NCBI GenBank assembly: GCA_026770025.1
Contig: JAMXDE010000008.1
Span: forward strand, 1,364,001-1,428,000
Length of the DNA stretch: 64,000 nt
Direction of reading: 5' to 3'
From: Craspedostauros australis
Taxonomy: Eukaryota > Bacillariophyta > Bacillariophyceae > Mastogloiales > Achnanthaceae
Below the pieces are notes generated by a model. It was given only the letters and a program-made list of their open reading frames with translations. It did not search any database and was not told the origin of the DNA. Below are positions 1 to 8,901 of this stretch, piece after piece. Each line of letters begins with the position of its first letter. Within the stretch, counting starts at the first letter, position 1. Both the position numbers and the translations under genes were made by a program.

Positions 1-50
1 GTGTACAGGACAGCGCTCATTTGCGTCTCTGCATCTGTACCATCACGAGA

Positions 51-3000
51 TTACTTCTTCTTGCTTTCGCCAGCAAGCGCATCACCGAAAGCAAACTTGA
101 ACTTCTTGCGCACGCGTTCGCTCGAGGTCTTGTGACTTTGCTTAGCAAGCTCCAGCTTGCGCAGCACCAGCTTGTCTGGCTTCGCTCCGATCTTCCGGGT
201 GCATTGAACGCTCTTGCTGAAGGCCGAGACGGCATCCTGGAAGTCCCCGATTTCAAACTGCGCCGAACCGAGCCGGAAGTACGCCTTGGCTTGCAGCTTC
301 ATGGCGGTGCCGTACACTTCCGCGCATTCCTGGGCCTCCTCACCATCTTCCTTGATCACGACGCCCTGCTTCACGCAGAATGGTTCGAGATGGTCCTTGG
401 CTCGGCGCGCCTGTTCTTTCGCTGTCGCCAGGCTCCTCCTCTTCAACATCAGCAGGGACATGTTCAAGTGGATAGTCACGAGGAGATTCAGCTCATCTCC
501 CCACCTGTACTTATCCAAAAACGGGGCATCGCGACCTCCTCGGAAGTCTTGGAGCTTGCGCGTGAATTTCTTCAAGTTCACGAAGGGATACTTCATGAAC
601 AGGAGCGCACCGTACTGGATCGCCATGTCGTATCGGTGAGCTGCCAGATCTAATTCGTTGTTCTTCAGTGCTTCGTTCCCACCTTCCTTCAATTCGGTCA
701 TAGTTTTCTCAGCCCACTGGTGGATGGGGAGAGAGGAATGGTCGGAATACGCAGTGGATTCGTCGCTGTCATCGTCATCATCGCTGTCATCGCCTTTGAT
801 CTGGGTCTTGCCTTCGTCACCCTTGTTCTTGCTGCCGTCCTCTCTGTCTGCAGCTGTGGCGGCGGTCACATTCGTATTCGCATCACCTTTATTTTTGTCG
901 CGGCTGCTGACACTGCCGCTACCGCTACCGACATCTTCTTCCTTCAAGGTTTTGGAAAATGATGTTGTACAATCAGCGCCTTGGTTCGCAGCTTTAATCT
1001 TTCCGGGATCGCTCGATAGTGCAACCTTGTCCACCTTTTCGTTGCTTACATCGATCAATGTCGGCGGCTTCGAATCGCCCCGATCTTCCGTCTTCTGTTC
1101 GGAGCCCTGCTGTGCTTGCTTTGCCTTCTTTTCCTTCTTGGCTGCTTTCTTAATTGCCATCCGCTCTTTTTTCGCAGCCTCCTCTGCCATAAACTCTTGA
1201 TGTTTCTTGCGCTGCGCCTTCAGCTCATTGATCCTCATCCATGAAGGCGCCAGCCTGTCAATGTTCCACCGGTCCCAAGATTCGGGACGCACACTCCTGT
1301 AACGGGCATCGCTGATATTGCAGTTCTGAAAGTTGAAGAACTCGTAGCCCTTGTAGACTTCGCTGTTCTCCCACAACGTCCAGCCGTCCCGATAATAATC
1401 GGAAGGCGAAAGCACCAGGTCGCACTTATCGCATTCAGACGTGCTGCTTGCCTTTCTCGCTATCGATTCCTTCACGGTCCAGGGAGTTGCCGCGTTCCAA
1501 ACCAAGCCGAATTGATCCGCATGGTGCCGTGTCCGCATACGGCAAATCCGACTTCGCAGCTTCTCAATAGGGCATCGGAATGGTGGCTCATCCATCTCCA
1601 GCAACGAGAAGAGGCACGTATTGAGGTTCTCGCGAAGGAGCTTGGGGAGATTATGTAGATAATTCCCAAGGACTTCGGGCTTCGAGCTTCCAAAGTCGGC
1701 CTCAAGCAGCTTCATTCGCAACGAACTCTCCTTGGTTCGCGAGCTCAGCAGTTCGTCGGGGAACCAATCTCCAGTCAGATGCATACTATGGAGCCTCTCC
1801 AAAACGCGGTCGATGCCTTTCCAGCTCCAAACTATCGAGCTCGGCGTGTACTTTTTCCTCCTGGCAACCTGAGCCCTGCCCACCGGCGAATCGTCCACTG
1901 TGTCGTCAACAGGCACAGAGGCTCGCCACACCTTGGCTGTGCTATCAATGCCGTATGACACAAACACGGGGAGGGTCGGGTGCGGGACGATGCCGTTGCA
2001 TGTGGAGCGATCTGCCTTCAACAATGAAACGACCGAGCCTGTGGCCTTCTCGTATATCCAGGCACATCCTGAATCCGAGCCGGTGCAGATGTACTCGTCG
2101 CGCGGGCCGGCATAATGGGCGCCCTTGAGGAATGTGTATCGGTTCAGGTGGCCACCGTAGGCGGCAATTTCTCTGACTGCTTCATCCCCCATTTCGGTCT
2201 CCCACGCCACGCCCAGCTTGTCGAGATCATCCAACGTTGGTCCTGCCGCGCACTTCCCGTGAGGCAGTGCGGGGAATGTGTAGATCTGATCACTCTCGTA
2301 ATTCACCAGCAGCTCTTGCTTGTCCCTCGATAGTTCCAAGCTGGAGACAGGAACCTCCGCGATATCGGAGAGGTCGCGTGGGACGTAGCTGCGCAGTATC
2401 TTGCTGGAATCCGCCATTCGAATATCTGCCAAGATGACAGCGGAGCTCTCGCCGCCAACGAATGTGTACATGGACCCAGTTTCCTCGAGACCTCCAACGG
2501 AACCGCTGGTCTGCCAGACGGCGCACGACTTGCACGACATGCCATCCGTGTCCAGTATTGCGCTCATGTCTTGCTCGCTGGGCGGTAGTCGGACGTCGAA
2601 TCGCAGCAACCCACGCTGCGTGCACAAGAGGCCCACGTTCCGAGTGATGAGCTGATGCGAGAAGCAGAGCCTGTCACGAGAACTACGGTAGCCACCGATG
2701 AAGCTGATGCCTTCGTGGGCATAGTCCGGATCGACGATGACAGTGGACTGGCCGGAGCTCAGATCTGACATTCGCAGATATCCGTCGGCACCGCACGTCA
2801 TCACCTTACCGGGCTGGTCCCGACATGCCGTTGCATGGAAGACGTTGGCGTAATGTCCGGTGTGCATAGAGAAGAGAGGGGTGACGCAGCCGGGCAACAT
2901 AGAGGACTGCGTCCCGCGTCGTCGCTGTCTATGCTCCCACGTCTCGATCAATTCGTCTTCATCAATCGATTGGTTTGGTGCTGAGAAAGGACAAATAGTT

Positions 3001-3638
3001 GATGTGCCACCAGACCAAGGACTGACTGTCCCCATGGCATTACTGACGTCCCAGAACTTGAGATATTTATCGTCTCCCGAAGTAAGTAGTTGTGTGGGAC
3101 ATTCTCTTGATTTGATCGCTTCACCACCAGTTGATTCCGTGGAGAGACGCCAGTTGCAATCCAGCCATGTGGCGGTGTTGATGCAGCCAGAATGTTGGAT
3201 GGAAGGCACGACCGGGCGTCTCCCGGCAGCATTGATCTGGTTCCCACTGGACGGCGCAGCTTCACCATCGGCTTCAAATGCACCCATGTCCAATATCACG
3301 CCAGCATCCATCATATGACGGTATCTCCACTCTGCGGCGTCCTCATCGGAGTCTTCACTCTCACTCTCACCATCGTCATCGTTATCATCACCGTTGTTAT
3401 CGCTGTCATCGTCATCGTCATCGCCATCGTTATCATCACTGTTGGCATCGCTATCTTCCTGTTCTCGGTTTTGTGATCTGACAAATCGGCGGCGACCAGA
3501 CACGGGGCGCTCAGCTTCACTATCAGACGAGTCGGAAGACGACTCAGATTCATCTGAGGATGCTGGGGTGGACGCGTTGTGCCTGGCCTGGTTCATCAGT
3601 ATGCTTGCTGGCGTGCCGGGCCCAACGGCGAGGATCAT
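51..3638 (-). CDS. WD40/TPR protein, DCAF8/WDTC1-like CUL4-DDB1 substrate receptor
   Basis: A single-exon protein of 1195 residues. Residues about 20-110 are a Ser/Asp/Glu-rich disordered leader. WD40 blades run from about 150 to 580, with recognisable ends such as DDKYLKFWDV (about 190), a GLLRFDVR stretch (about 345) and DSTAKVWRAS (about 563). FDVR and ADIR fit the WDxR/DWD pattern that WD40 adaptors use to dock on DDB1. A Lys/Ala coiled coil lies at about 800-840, then an acidic linker, and two or three TPR-like helical repeats at about 975-1170 starting near ELKEGGNEALKNNELDLAAH. WD40 plus TPR is the layout of WDTC1-type DCAFs, and the blade sequences also recall DCAF8, so the family call is firm but the exact orthologue is not. 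The likely role is substrate choice for a nuclear or cytosolic CUL4 ubiquitin ligase. The start ATG precedes MILAVGPGTP; Met15 is an alternative. Confidence 0.8.
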   Translation of the reverse strand: MILAVGPGTPASILMNQARHNASTPASSDESESSSDSSDSEAERPVSGRRRFVRSQNREQEDSDANSDDNDGDDDDDDSDNNGDDNDDDGESESEDSDEDAAEWRYRHMMDAGVILDMGAFEADGEAAPSSGNQINAAGRRPVVPSIQHSGCINTATWLDCNWRLSTESTGGEAIKSRECPTQLLTSGDDKYLKFWDVSNAMGTVSPWSGGTSTICPFSAPNQSIDEDELIETWEHRQRRRGTQSSMLPGCVTPLFSMHTGHYANVFHATACRDQPGKVMTCGADGYLRMSDLSSGQSTVIVDPDYAHEGISFIGGYRSSRDRLCFSHQLITRNVGLLCTQRGLLRFDVRLPPSEQDMSAILDTDGMSCKSCAVWQTSGSVGGLEETGSMYTFVGGESSAVILADIRMADSSKILRSYVPRDLSDIAEVPVSSLELSRDKQELLVNYESDQIYTFPALPHGKCAAGPTLDDLDKLGVAWETEMGDEAVREIAAYGGHLNRYTFLKGAHYAGPRDEYICTGSDSGCAWIYEKATGSVVSLLKADRSTCNGIVPHPTLPVFVSYGIDSTAKVWRASVPVDDTVDDSPVGRAQVARRKKYTPSSIVWSWKGIDRVLERLHSMHLTGDWFPDELLSSRTKESSLRMKLLEADFGSSKPEVLGNYLHNLPKLLRENLNTCLFSLLEMDEPPFRCPIEKLRSRICRMRTRHHADQFGLVWNAATPWTVKESIARKASSTSECDKCDLVLSPSDYYRDGWTLWENSEVYKGYEFFNFQNCNISDARYRSVRPESWDRWNIDRLAPSWMRINELKAQRKKHQEFMAEEAAKKERMAIKKAAKKEKKAKQAQQGSEQKTEDRGDSKPPTLIDVSNEKVDKVALSSDPGKIKAANQGADCTTSFSKTLKEEDVGSGSGSVSSRDKNKGDANTNVTAATAADREDGSKNKGDEGKTQIKGDDSDDDDDSDESTAYSDHSSLPIHQWAEKTMTELKEGGNEALKNNELDLAAHRYDMAIQYGALLFMKYPFVNLKKFTRKLQDFRGGRDAPFLDKYRWGDELNLLVTIHLNMSLLMLKRRSLATAKEQARRAKDHLEPFCVKQGVVIKEDGEEAQECAEVYGTAMKLQAKAYFRLGSAQFEIGDFQDAVSAFSKSVQCTRKIGAKPDKLVLRKLELAKQSHKTSSERVRKKFKFAFGDALAGESKKK

Positions 3639-3884
3639 ATTGTTGAGCCGAGATGGGTTCCTATCGCATGCCGTGCCGTTGTTGGAGGGGCAGGAGATGA
3701 GTTAATGAAAGAAAGAATGAATGAATGAGTCATGAATGAAAAAAGGGATACGGTTTGAGCGTTGAGCATGTTCAGGGATAGGCAATGGCATGTGTGCATT
3801 AAACGGCATTAACGTATTGCGCATAAGGACTCTAGCGGTATGGCGCATGAATGCTGGCGGAGCACCATACTCTTGGCGGTGCAC

Positions 3885-4187
3885 TTACCATGCAGCGATA
3901 TGGGTGAGATCTCGTGGCAGGATCTTGAAATACCTGTGTCTGGCATTCCATCGCTTGCGGTACCCCACGGTTTGTCGTGCATACAGCAACTCTGGCAACG
4001 TGCGGCGTTTGCGCTGCGCATAGTACGGTGGATTGAACGTGCGCTCCAAGTATGTGTTGTGGTGCATCCGTTCGCGCATGGCCTGGCTGCTACTTTTGCT
4101 GTGAGCAGACAACGAACCGCCGGTGGTGATGGAGCTCCAGCTGGTCTCCCCATCGGAACTTCCTGTTGCCACTGACGAAACCGACAT
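3885..4187 (-). CDS. small basic hypothetical protein (100 aa), possibly a first exon
   Basis: The ORF starts at an ATG (MSVSSVATGSSDGETSW) and ends in TAA. The first 35 residues are Ser/Thr/Gly-rich. The rest is strongly basic and aromatic (for example ERTFNPPYYAQRKRRTLPEL and RKRWNARHRYFKIL), more protein-like than the surrounding chance ORFs. The stop overlaps a perfect GTAAGT (tgGTAAGT), so the true transcript may splice here in phase 2 and continue towards lower coordinates. I could not pick a convincing acceptor in the 246 bp before the next gene's start. The Ser-rich then Arg-rich beginning could be a mitochondrial presequence, which is inference only. No family was recognised. It lies between the WD40/TPR gene on the same strand and the divergent Dus gene. 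Confidence 0.35.
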   Translation of the reverse strand: MSVSSVATGSSDGETSWSSITTGGSLSAHSKSSSQAMRERMHHNTYLERTFNPPYYAQRKRRTLPELLYARQTVGYRKRWNARHRYFKILPRDLTHIAAW

Positions 4188-4190
4188 GCT

Positions 4191-4249
4191 GAATGTTCGA
4201 TGTTCAATGTTCAATGTTCAATGTTCAACGTTGAGTGTTGAATGTTGGA
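4191..4249. repeat. heptamer minisatellite (TGTTCAA-type)
   Basis: About five imperfect copies of TGTTCAA/TGTTCGA, followed by an inverted copy (ttcaac, 7-nt spacer, gttgaa). It sits a few bases upstream of the small hypothetical ORF's ATG, so it would lie in that gene's 5' leader or promoter. Confidence 0.8.
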
Positions 4250-4978
4250 TGCTGCAGATGCGCCTCCGTATGAGCCACAGCACTCGCAGCGTATCTGTCT
4301 CGCGAATGTGTCGTAGGAGTATGGTACTATATGGCAAGTGCCCCAACTCTACTCAAGCATTCATATGCTAGCTCGTAATACGCACACCCGATCTCAGGCT
4401 TCCTTTGTGCTGTTGTTTGTTGGTTGCGGCCGGCTCTGTTGCGTTCTGGATTGTGATCACATGCATCTGCGCAGATGCAGAGCGCACGACCAACTCCACC
4501 AATTCCTGCGACATGGTGTTCTGCCTCCACGTTCTTGATGCGTCCAACATGCACAACGGTGTGCTTGTGGAGCAAAGATGGAATTCGTTTGTTTTCATGT
4601 CCCACAGAACGTTTCGGTATCTTGGATTTCCATGATTCGGATATTCCGGTACTACGGACAGGCTAAAGTGAGATTTCCCGGTAAATAACGCTAAACAACC
4701 GTAAATAACATTTTTAGCGAATGTGTCTCGACCACTCATTTCTGTCGTTTATATAAATTTACCTTAATTGCCGCACCTCCTCATATTCATACCTTCATTT
4801 GTTGTGGTTTGTCAAACCACTCCGCAACCTCTTCGAGGGCGACGACTGCATGGTGCTCAATCTCTCGGTTCAATGACTTGACGTTCGGAAGTCAAAGAGA
4901 CAAGTGAGAGGAGACCACTTCCTTCGATGAGGCACATTCCACCCTTGTTCCCGTTGAATCCGCAAAAGTAAACTAGCG
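4250..4978. other. intergenic region between the hypothetical ORF and dus
   Basis: No gene could be supported. A 123-codon ATG-started ORF on the minus strand (4368-4739) and overlapping plus-strand frames have no recognisable motif and look like chance. The stretch at 4675-4790 is AT-rich (gtaaataac repeated, and a tttatataaa box near 4747), which fits promoter sequence for the plus-strand Dus gene. Confidence 0.5.
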
Positions 4979-6844
4979 ATGGTGACCTCCACCGTGTGCG
5001 AAGCTGAAGCGCAACATGCACAGAATGATGACCATCGCAATGAGCATCGTCAACAGCAAGAAGGGATGAATGATCAAGACGCACAGATTCTTGATGAGTC
5101 CGAGTGGTATCGCCGTTTGCCACAACAGATATCACATCTCCGCCGCACATATGATCAGGAGGGAAACTATGGAGGCAATCGAGGCATTCGAGGCATTCGA
5201 GGCAACAAGGAACTTCACATCGCGCCCATGCTGGATGTCACCAACCGCGAATTTCGCCAATTCATGAGGATACTTTCCAAACGCTGCGTTCTGTGGACGG
5301 AGATGGTCGTCGATGAAACCATCCAGTACACTAAGCAGCCGCTGGATGCGTACTTGGCTTACGACAGTGACAACAACACTGGAAATGACGCTGCGACGAG
5401 CACAGCCGACATCACGCAACATCCGATCATTTGCCAGATCGGCAGCAACACGCCCGAGTACGCCGCCAACATCGCCAGCATTCTGGAACATGACTATCGC
5501 TATGACGAAATCAATCTCAACATCGATTGTCCCAGCAACCGCGTCTCTGGCAAGCGCGAGTTCGGTGCCGTCCTGATGAAGAAGATGGACGTCACACTTG
5601 GCGTCATTCGCTCGCTGGCCAAAGCATCGAACAACATCCCCATCTCCATCAAATGTCGTGTGGGAATCGACGATCGCGATACGTTGGAATACGTCGCCAC
5701 ATTCATTCGCAAGATGCTGCCGTACTGCCAGAAGTTCTACCTGCATGCTCGCAAATGCGTGCTGGGCGGATTGCTGTCGCCAGCCCAAAATCGTATCGTG
5801 CCGCCGTTGAACTACCCCCGAGTCTACATGCTGTGCACGATGTTTCCGCAATGCGAGTTCTGGATCAACGGTGGCATACCCGGATTGAAGGCTGCGAAGG
5901 CGTTGTGTTACGGGACGATGTTGGCAGAGGAGGTTTGGAAGAACGATGCGGGCGGGGAAAGTGACGGAGACGATGGCGACAACGACAACATCGGTGCATC
6001 GCAAAACACCGCGCATGGACACGTCGTGCCGTGCCAGCTTTGTGGGGCCAATAATGGATCATGCACCGTAGCTCCACCCATCGCGCCGCCCAACCTCCGC
6101 GGTTGCATGCTGGGACGTGCTGCACGAGACAATCCCAGCATGTTCTGGGACGTCGATCGATACTTTTACGGCGAACCCACGAATCCCTGCAGCAACCGTC
6201 GCGAAGTGTTGCAGCGATACTGCGGGTACTTGGAACGCATGTACCCTCGACGGTGCTGTGATTCGGATGACGAGATCACGCAACGGATACCGGCGCCGCA
6301 AGTTGTTCATGAGAGACCGCACTGCGATATTTGCAAACCGCGGGATGCTGCTGAGGATGATTCCGCTGTTGGCACTGATGCGAATGGAAGGAGCATGGCG
6401 ACTCAACCAGAATCGGCGCTGAACACCACCACCACCACCAGTGGCAGCAACAATGGCAAGAAACAGAAGCAGAAGAACAAAGCTAAATGCAAAATCACTG
6501 TGCACGTGATCGGGCGATCGTTGCAGCCCATCATGGGCTTGTTCCACGGGGTATCCCACAGCCGCAAATTTCGTCGTGTTTGTGACGAGTATCGCAACAG
6601 CACCAGCATTCGCAACTGCGGCCCGGCCTACATCATCCGCCAGATCATGGAGAAGACTCCGGCAGAGCTGCTGGAGGAACCATTCGTGCCAACAGAGAAT
6701 CTTGCGGATATTCCCGTCCATGTGGCTCCGGCTTCCGATTGCTGCCAGCAGCGGGAACGGGCGTTGGAACGTCGGCGGATGTTGAAAGGAAGGAAGGAAG
6801 GACAGCCACAAGTGATGGCGAAGAATCCAGAATGCTGTGAATAG
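4979..6844 (+). CDS. tRNA-dihydrouridine synthase (DusA-like)
   Basis: A 621-residue flavoprotein that would reduce uridine to dihydrouridine in tRNA with NADPH and FMN. The TIM-barrel begins at about residue 78 with APMLDVTNREFRQFMRIL, followed by TEMVVDETI, ICQIGSNTPEYAA and NLNIDCPSNRVSGKREFGA, which contains the catalytic cysteine (Cys184). Then come IKCRVGIDD, FYLHARKCVLGGLLSP, FWINGGI and MLGRAARDNPSMFWDVD. The helical C-terminal domain is at about 500-590 (HVIGRSLQPIMGLFHGV). This order matches DusA rather than the eukaryotic Dus1-4 types. The protein is nearly twice bacterial length because of low-complexity inserts after the barrel, including Cys clusters CQLCGANNGSC (about 350) and HCDIC (about 448). 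There is no obvious organelle leader. The first 75 residues are polar with a short GGNRGIRGIRG repeat. It is a single exon. Confidence 0.93.
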   Translation: MVTSTVCEAEAQHAQNDDHRNEHRQQQEGMNDQDAQILDESEWYRRLPQQISHLRRTYDQEGNYGGNRGIRGIRGNKELHIAPMLDVTNREFRQFMRILSKRCVLWTEMVVDETIQYTKQPLDAYLAYDSDNNTGNDAATSTADITQHPIICQIGSNTPEYAANIASILEHDYRYDEINLNIDCPSNRVSGKREFGAVLMKKMDVTLGVIRSLAKASNNIPISIKCRVGIDDRDTLEYVATFIRKMLPYCQKFYLHARKCVLGGLLSPAQNRIVPPLNYPRVYMLCTMFPQCEFWINGGIPGLKAAKALCYGTMLAEEVWKNDAGGESDGDDGDNDNIGASQNTAHGHVVPCQLCGANNGSCTVAPPIAPPNLRGCMLGRAARDNPSMFWDVDRYFYGEPTNPCSNRREVLQRYCGYLERMYPRRCCDSDDEITQRIPAPQVVHERPHCDICKPRDAAEDDSAVGTDANGRSMATQPESALNTTTTTSGSNNGKKQKQKNKAKCKITVHVIGRSLQPIMGLFHGVSHSRKFRRVCDEYRNSTSIRNCGPAYIIRQIMEKTPAELLEEPFVPTENLADIPVHVAPASDCCQQRERALERRRMLKGRKEGQPQVMAKNPECCE

Positions 6845-6994
6845 AAACGCTCTCGATTGGTGTATCGATTGTTTGGTATAATAGTATTCAGCAATATAAT
6901 AGTAATGAGCAGACTATCCGTTGAAAATGGGCGACTAGGTCGTCGCATTGCATTGCGTTCCTCGTTGCCTGTATCTCCTATACTCCAAACACAC

Positions 6995-7012
6995 AGAGAG
7001 AGAGAGAGAGAG
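6995..7012. repeat. (AG)n microsatellite
   Basis: Nine AG dinucleotides in the short convergent gap between dus and the RraA-like gene, ending 3 bp before the latter's stop codon on the opposite strand. Confidence 0.9.
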
Positions 7013-7014
7013 TA

Positions 7015-7722
7015 TCATTTGAGCTCCACATCCATCGGCGTGTCATTGACCACTATGCCATTGTTATCACAGGCCACGAAATCACCAGGGCGGATCGTGA
7101 CGCCCGCGAAGGTGACCGGCACATCGACCTGCCCCTCATCGCGCTTGATCGTCTTGATGGGATGCGTCCCCAACGCCTGCACCCCCAGATCTTGCAGGGC
7201 ACCGATCTCATCGACATCGCGGATGGATCCGTACAGCACCAATCCCGACCACCCATGCTGCATGGCATCCAGCGCCACCTGGTCACCCAACAAGGCGCGG
7301 CGACGCGAACCACCTCCATCGACGACGATGACGCGGCCGTTGCCTTGCGTCTTGGCGAGTTGCTTGATCTTGGAATTGTCCTCGTGGCATTTGACCGTGA
7401 CGGCCGTGCCGCTGAAGCGCTGCTTGCCGCCGTAGTTGCGAAAGATCGGGTCGAGGACGCGGATGGTATCTTCGTACTCATCGCAGAGGTCGGGTGTGGA
7501 TTTGTGATCGAACGATGGCATGACGGAAGCGGGTGACGACGACGAACCTGTGGCCGAGAAGAATCTGGATGCTGTGAATGTTGTTGGCACTTGCACCTTC
7601 TTGAATGTCAGCGCGCGATCGAGGCTTCGCAATGTCAGGGCACGGAACGTTGTAGCTGTTGCTGATGCTCCTCTGATGGCTGACATCCTTGACACCATTC
7701 CTGTCAAGGCTGCTGCTGTCAT
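7015..7722 (-). CDS. RraA-like family protein with organellar presequence
   Basis: The RraA/HMG-aldolase-like fold lies at about residues 75-235 of a 235-residue product. It begins STPDLCDEYEDTIRVLDPIFRNYGG and carries the family core VIVVDGGGSRRRALLGDQVA, then GWSGLVLYGSIRDVDEIGAL and GVTIRPGDFVACDNNGIVV. Bacterial RraA inhibits RNase E; relatives are 4-hydroxy-4-methyl-2-oxoglutarate aldolases, so the activity here cannot be decided from sequence. I chose the ATG at 7722 (MTAAALTGMVSRMSAIRGAS) because it gives an Arg/Ser/Ala-rich, acid-poor leader of about 65 residues before the domain, as expected for mitochondrial or plastid import. The frame stays open further upstream, to 7941, through a Gln-rich stretch that looks like untranslated leader. 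Confidence 0.87.
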   Translation of the reverse strand: MTAAALTGMVSRMSAIRGASATATTFRALTLRSLDRALTFKKVQVPTTFTASRFFSATGSSSSPASVMPSFDHKSTPDLCDEYEDTIRVLDPIFRNYGGKQRFSGTAVTVKCHEDNSKIKQLAKTQGNGRVIVVDGGGSRRRALLGDQVALDAMQHGWSGLVLYGSIRDVDEIGALQDLGVQALGTHPIKTIKRDEGQVDVPVTFAGVTIRPGDFVACDNNGIVVNDTPMDVELK

Positions 7723-8901
7723 GCCTGCTACATCTACAAGTACAGGCACCGACGTCTTGCGCTTCTCTTTGATCTGACGCCGTCGCTGCTGCTGCTGCAG
7801 CTGCTGTTGGTGCGAGTGAGCAAAGAGAGCAGAGTAGGTTGTATAATGTAATACTATGTTTAAAACCATACACCTTTGTGCCATTGCGGTGATCGTAGAC
7901 AGAAGCATCCATGATGTCAAGGCCGCATCCGCAACACACACAAATCAACGGGAAGAACCCTTTCTGCGCACACACAAGAGTGGCGCGAAAATCATTCGTG
8001 GATTCTCGTGTGGTCGAACGAGTCGACAAGATCTCCTCGTTTGTGGGTTTTGGGAATTCGCCCGAATACGGCCGTTGAGCAGCGTGGATACACACTATCG
8101 ACCACGCTGTATCGCGTTCCATCGTGTTTTTTCGCGTGTTGTGTTGGTTGGAGTTGTTGGGAGAAGACTCTGTGTGTGTGTGCGGATCGTGGGAACACAT
8201 GCGGGCGGCCTCATGGCTGTCGTGTCACGGTGGAGGTTGTTTTCGCGAACATGCTCATTCTCGTCTCGCTTCGCCTTGCCTCATCATCTTTGGTGTCTCT
8301 CCTTCTTCGTTCCGCCGCTACTTTTAGAGGCCGCACTCCTTCTTTCATCCCGTCACATCTGGGGTTTCGTCATATTTCGCCTCTCCCATCCATGCCCACG
8401 TCCATGCATTGAAAGCGGGAGTGGCACAGAGAGAGAAACCAGCAGGCACCCGCATCCAGAGCACTATCTATACTCGCACGGCAGAGATCAGCACAGCACA
8501 GCACAGCACAGACAACGACCCGCCATCTTTGCAATCGCAGCGTGAAGGAGAGCAGAGGCACCAGATCGGAACCAGGTCGAAGAGCTGGATCTTGCTGGGC
8601 GTCTCCTTCACATTCCAACCAACTAACTCACTCCGCTCTGCATTGATTTGGGAGGAACCAGATTGGATCAAGAGCGGCTTGAGTGGAGGCGAGCTGGACC
8701 CGGGCTGAAGGCAAAGCTGCGCGAGCAGAAGCAACAAATCTCCCGCCTGAGACCGGCGCTGAGCAGAGTCAGGCCAAGCCACGACTGCGCTTCCCCATAA
8801 TTCTCGCGATCGAACAAGGATAGAAGGAAGACGACAAGGCAACACAGCCAAAACAAAGCAACAAGAAGGACCAAACACAGCAGAAATCAAGCAGCAGCAC
8901 C
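7723..8901. other. divergent intergenic/5' leader region upstream of the RraA-like and USP genes
   Basis: About 1.2 kb shared between divergent start codons. I saw no coding motif; the longer open frames here overlap each other. An (AGCAC)n run at 8489-8511 and the purine-rich AAG/CAA-rich sequence from 8700 to 8901 look like the 5' leader of the plus-strand USP gene. Confidence 0.5.
8489..8511. repeat. (AGCAC)n microsatellite
   Basis: Four to five perfect pentamers in the probable 5' leader of the USP32-like gene. Confidence 0.85.

Noticed and set aside
4368-4739. 123-codon minus-strand ATG frame upstream of dus
   Set aside because: No motif and it overlaps promoter-like AT-rich sequence; not enough to call a gene.
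5132-6022. 296-codon open frame antisense to the Dus gene
   Set aside because: It lies entirely within the well-supported dihydrouridine synthase and has no motif.
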